A stretch of 64,000 nt of DNA from Homarus americanus. Lineage: Eukaryota; Arthropoda; Malacostraca; Decapoda; Nephropidae. The letters are not shown here. How positions within the stretch are numbered: the stretch's first letter is position 1. More notes on this DNA, generated by a model. The model was not told the origin of the DNA. It did not search any database and saw nothing but the letters and a program-made list of their open reading frames with translations. The stretch lies in assembly GCF_018991925.1 (NCBI RefSeq), contig NW_024752019.1, positions 1-64,000 of the forward strand, in the 5' to 3' direction.

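Overview
The window looks like nuclear DNA of an arthropod, most probably a decapod crustacean. The evidence is interrupted genes with GT-AG introns from about 0.2 kb to over 20 kb, many islands of the TTAGG-type pentamer common in arthropod genomes, and an extreme load of micro- and minisatellites of the kind known from shrimp and crab assemblies. No prokaryotic gene, operon, CRISPR array, rRNA, viral gene or intact autonomous transposon was seen. The species call is inference.

Two protein-coding genes explain the conserved coding sequence, and they are divergent. On the minus strand (372-11298, running off the left edge) nine exons join in perfect phase. They encode about 480 residues of a signal-peptide-bearing, N-glycosylated, multi-pass membrane protein that best fits the TM7SF3 family. 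On the plus strand (11741 to the right edge) nine exons encode the N-terminal half of an ANKS1 (Odin/AIDA-1 type) adaptor: the N-terminal [15 protein letters not shown] segment, about six ankyrin repeats, then a linker carrying tyrosine and polyproline motifs. The SAM and PTB domains expected in this family would lie beyond the window. The two start codons are 442 bp apart, so they probably share a bidirectional promoter (11299-11740). That interval holds Inr-like TCAGT elements, two CTCF-like sites and a forkhead/E-box pair.

Layout. 1-11.3 kb: compact TM7SF3-like gene in AT-rich DNA with few arrays and one MITE candidate. 11.3-11.74 kb: shared promoter. 11.74-18.3 kb: ANKS1 exon 1 and quiet intron. 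18.4-64 kb: ANKS1 exons 2-9 scattered through nearly continuous tandem arrays (2- to 102-bp units), a fold-back MITE and a tRNA-derived SINE.

The most unusual signals are at the ANKS1 splice sites. Exons 6 and 7 lie downstream of AG-free tracts of 286 and 858 nt. The donor-side edges of exons 6 and 8 have been amplified into tandem arrays (56-bp and roughly 40-bp units) that carry extra copies of the splice donor. A composite CAGCTGAT + GTAAACA module in the shared promoter recurs in two intronic arrays. ANKS1 exons 4 and 5 each need a +1 change of frame to give family sequence. Since homopolymer lengths vary freely in the nearby arrays, long-read consensus error is the likeliest cause, but this is unproven.
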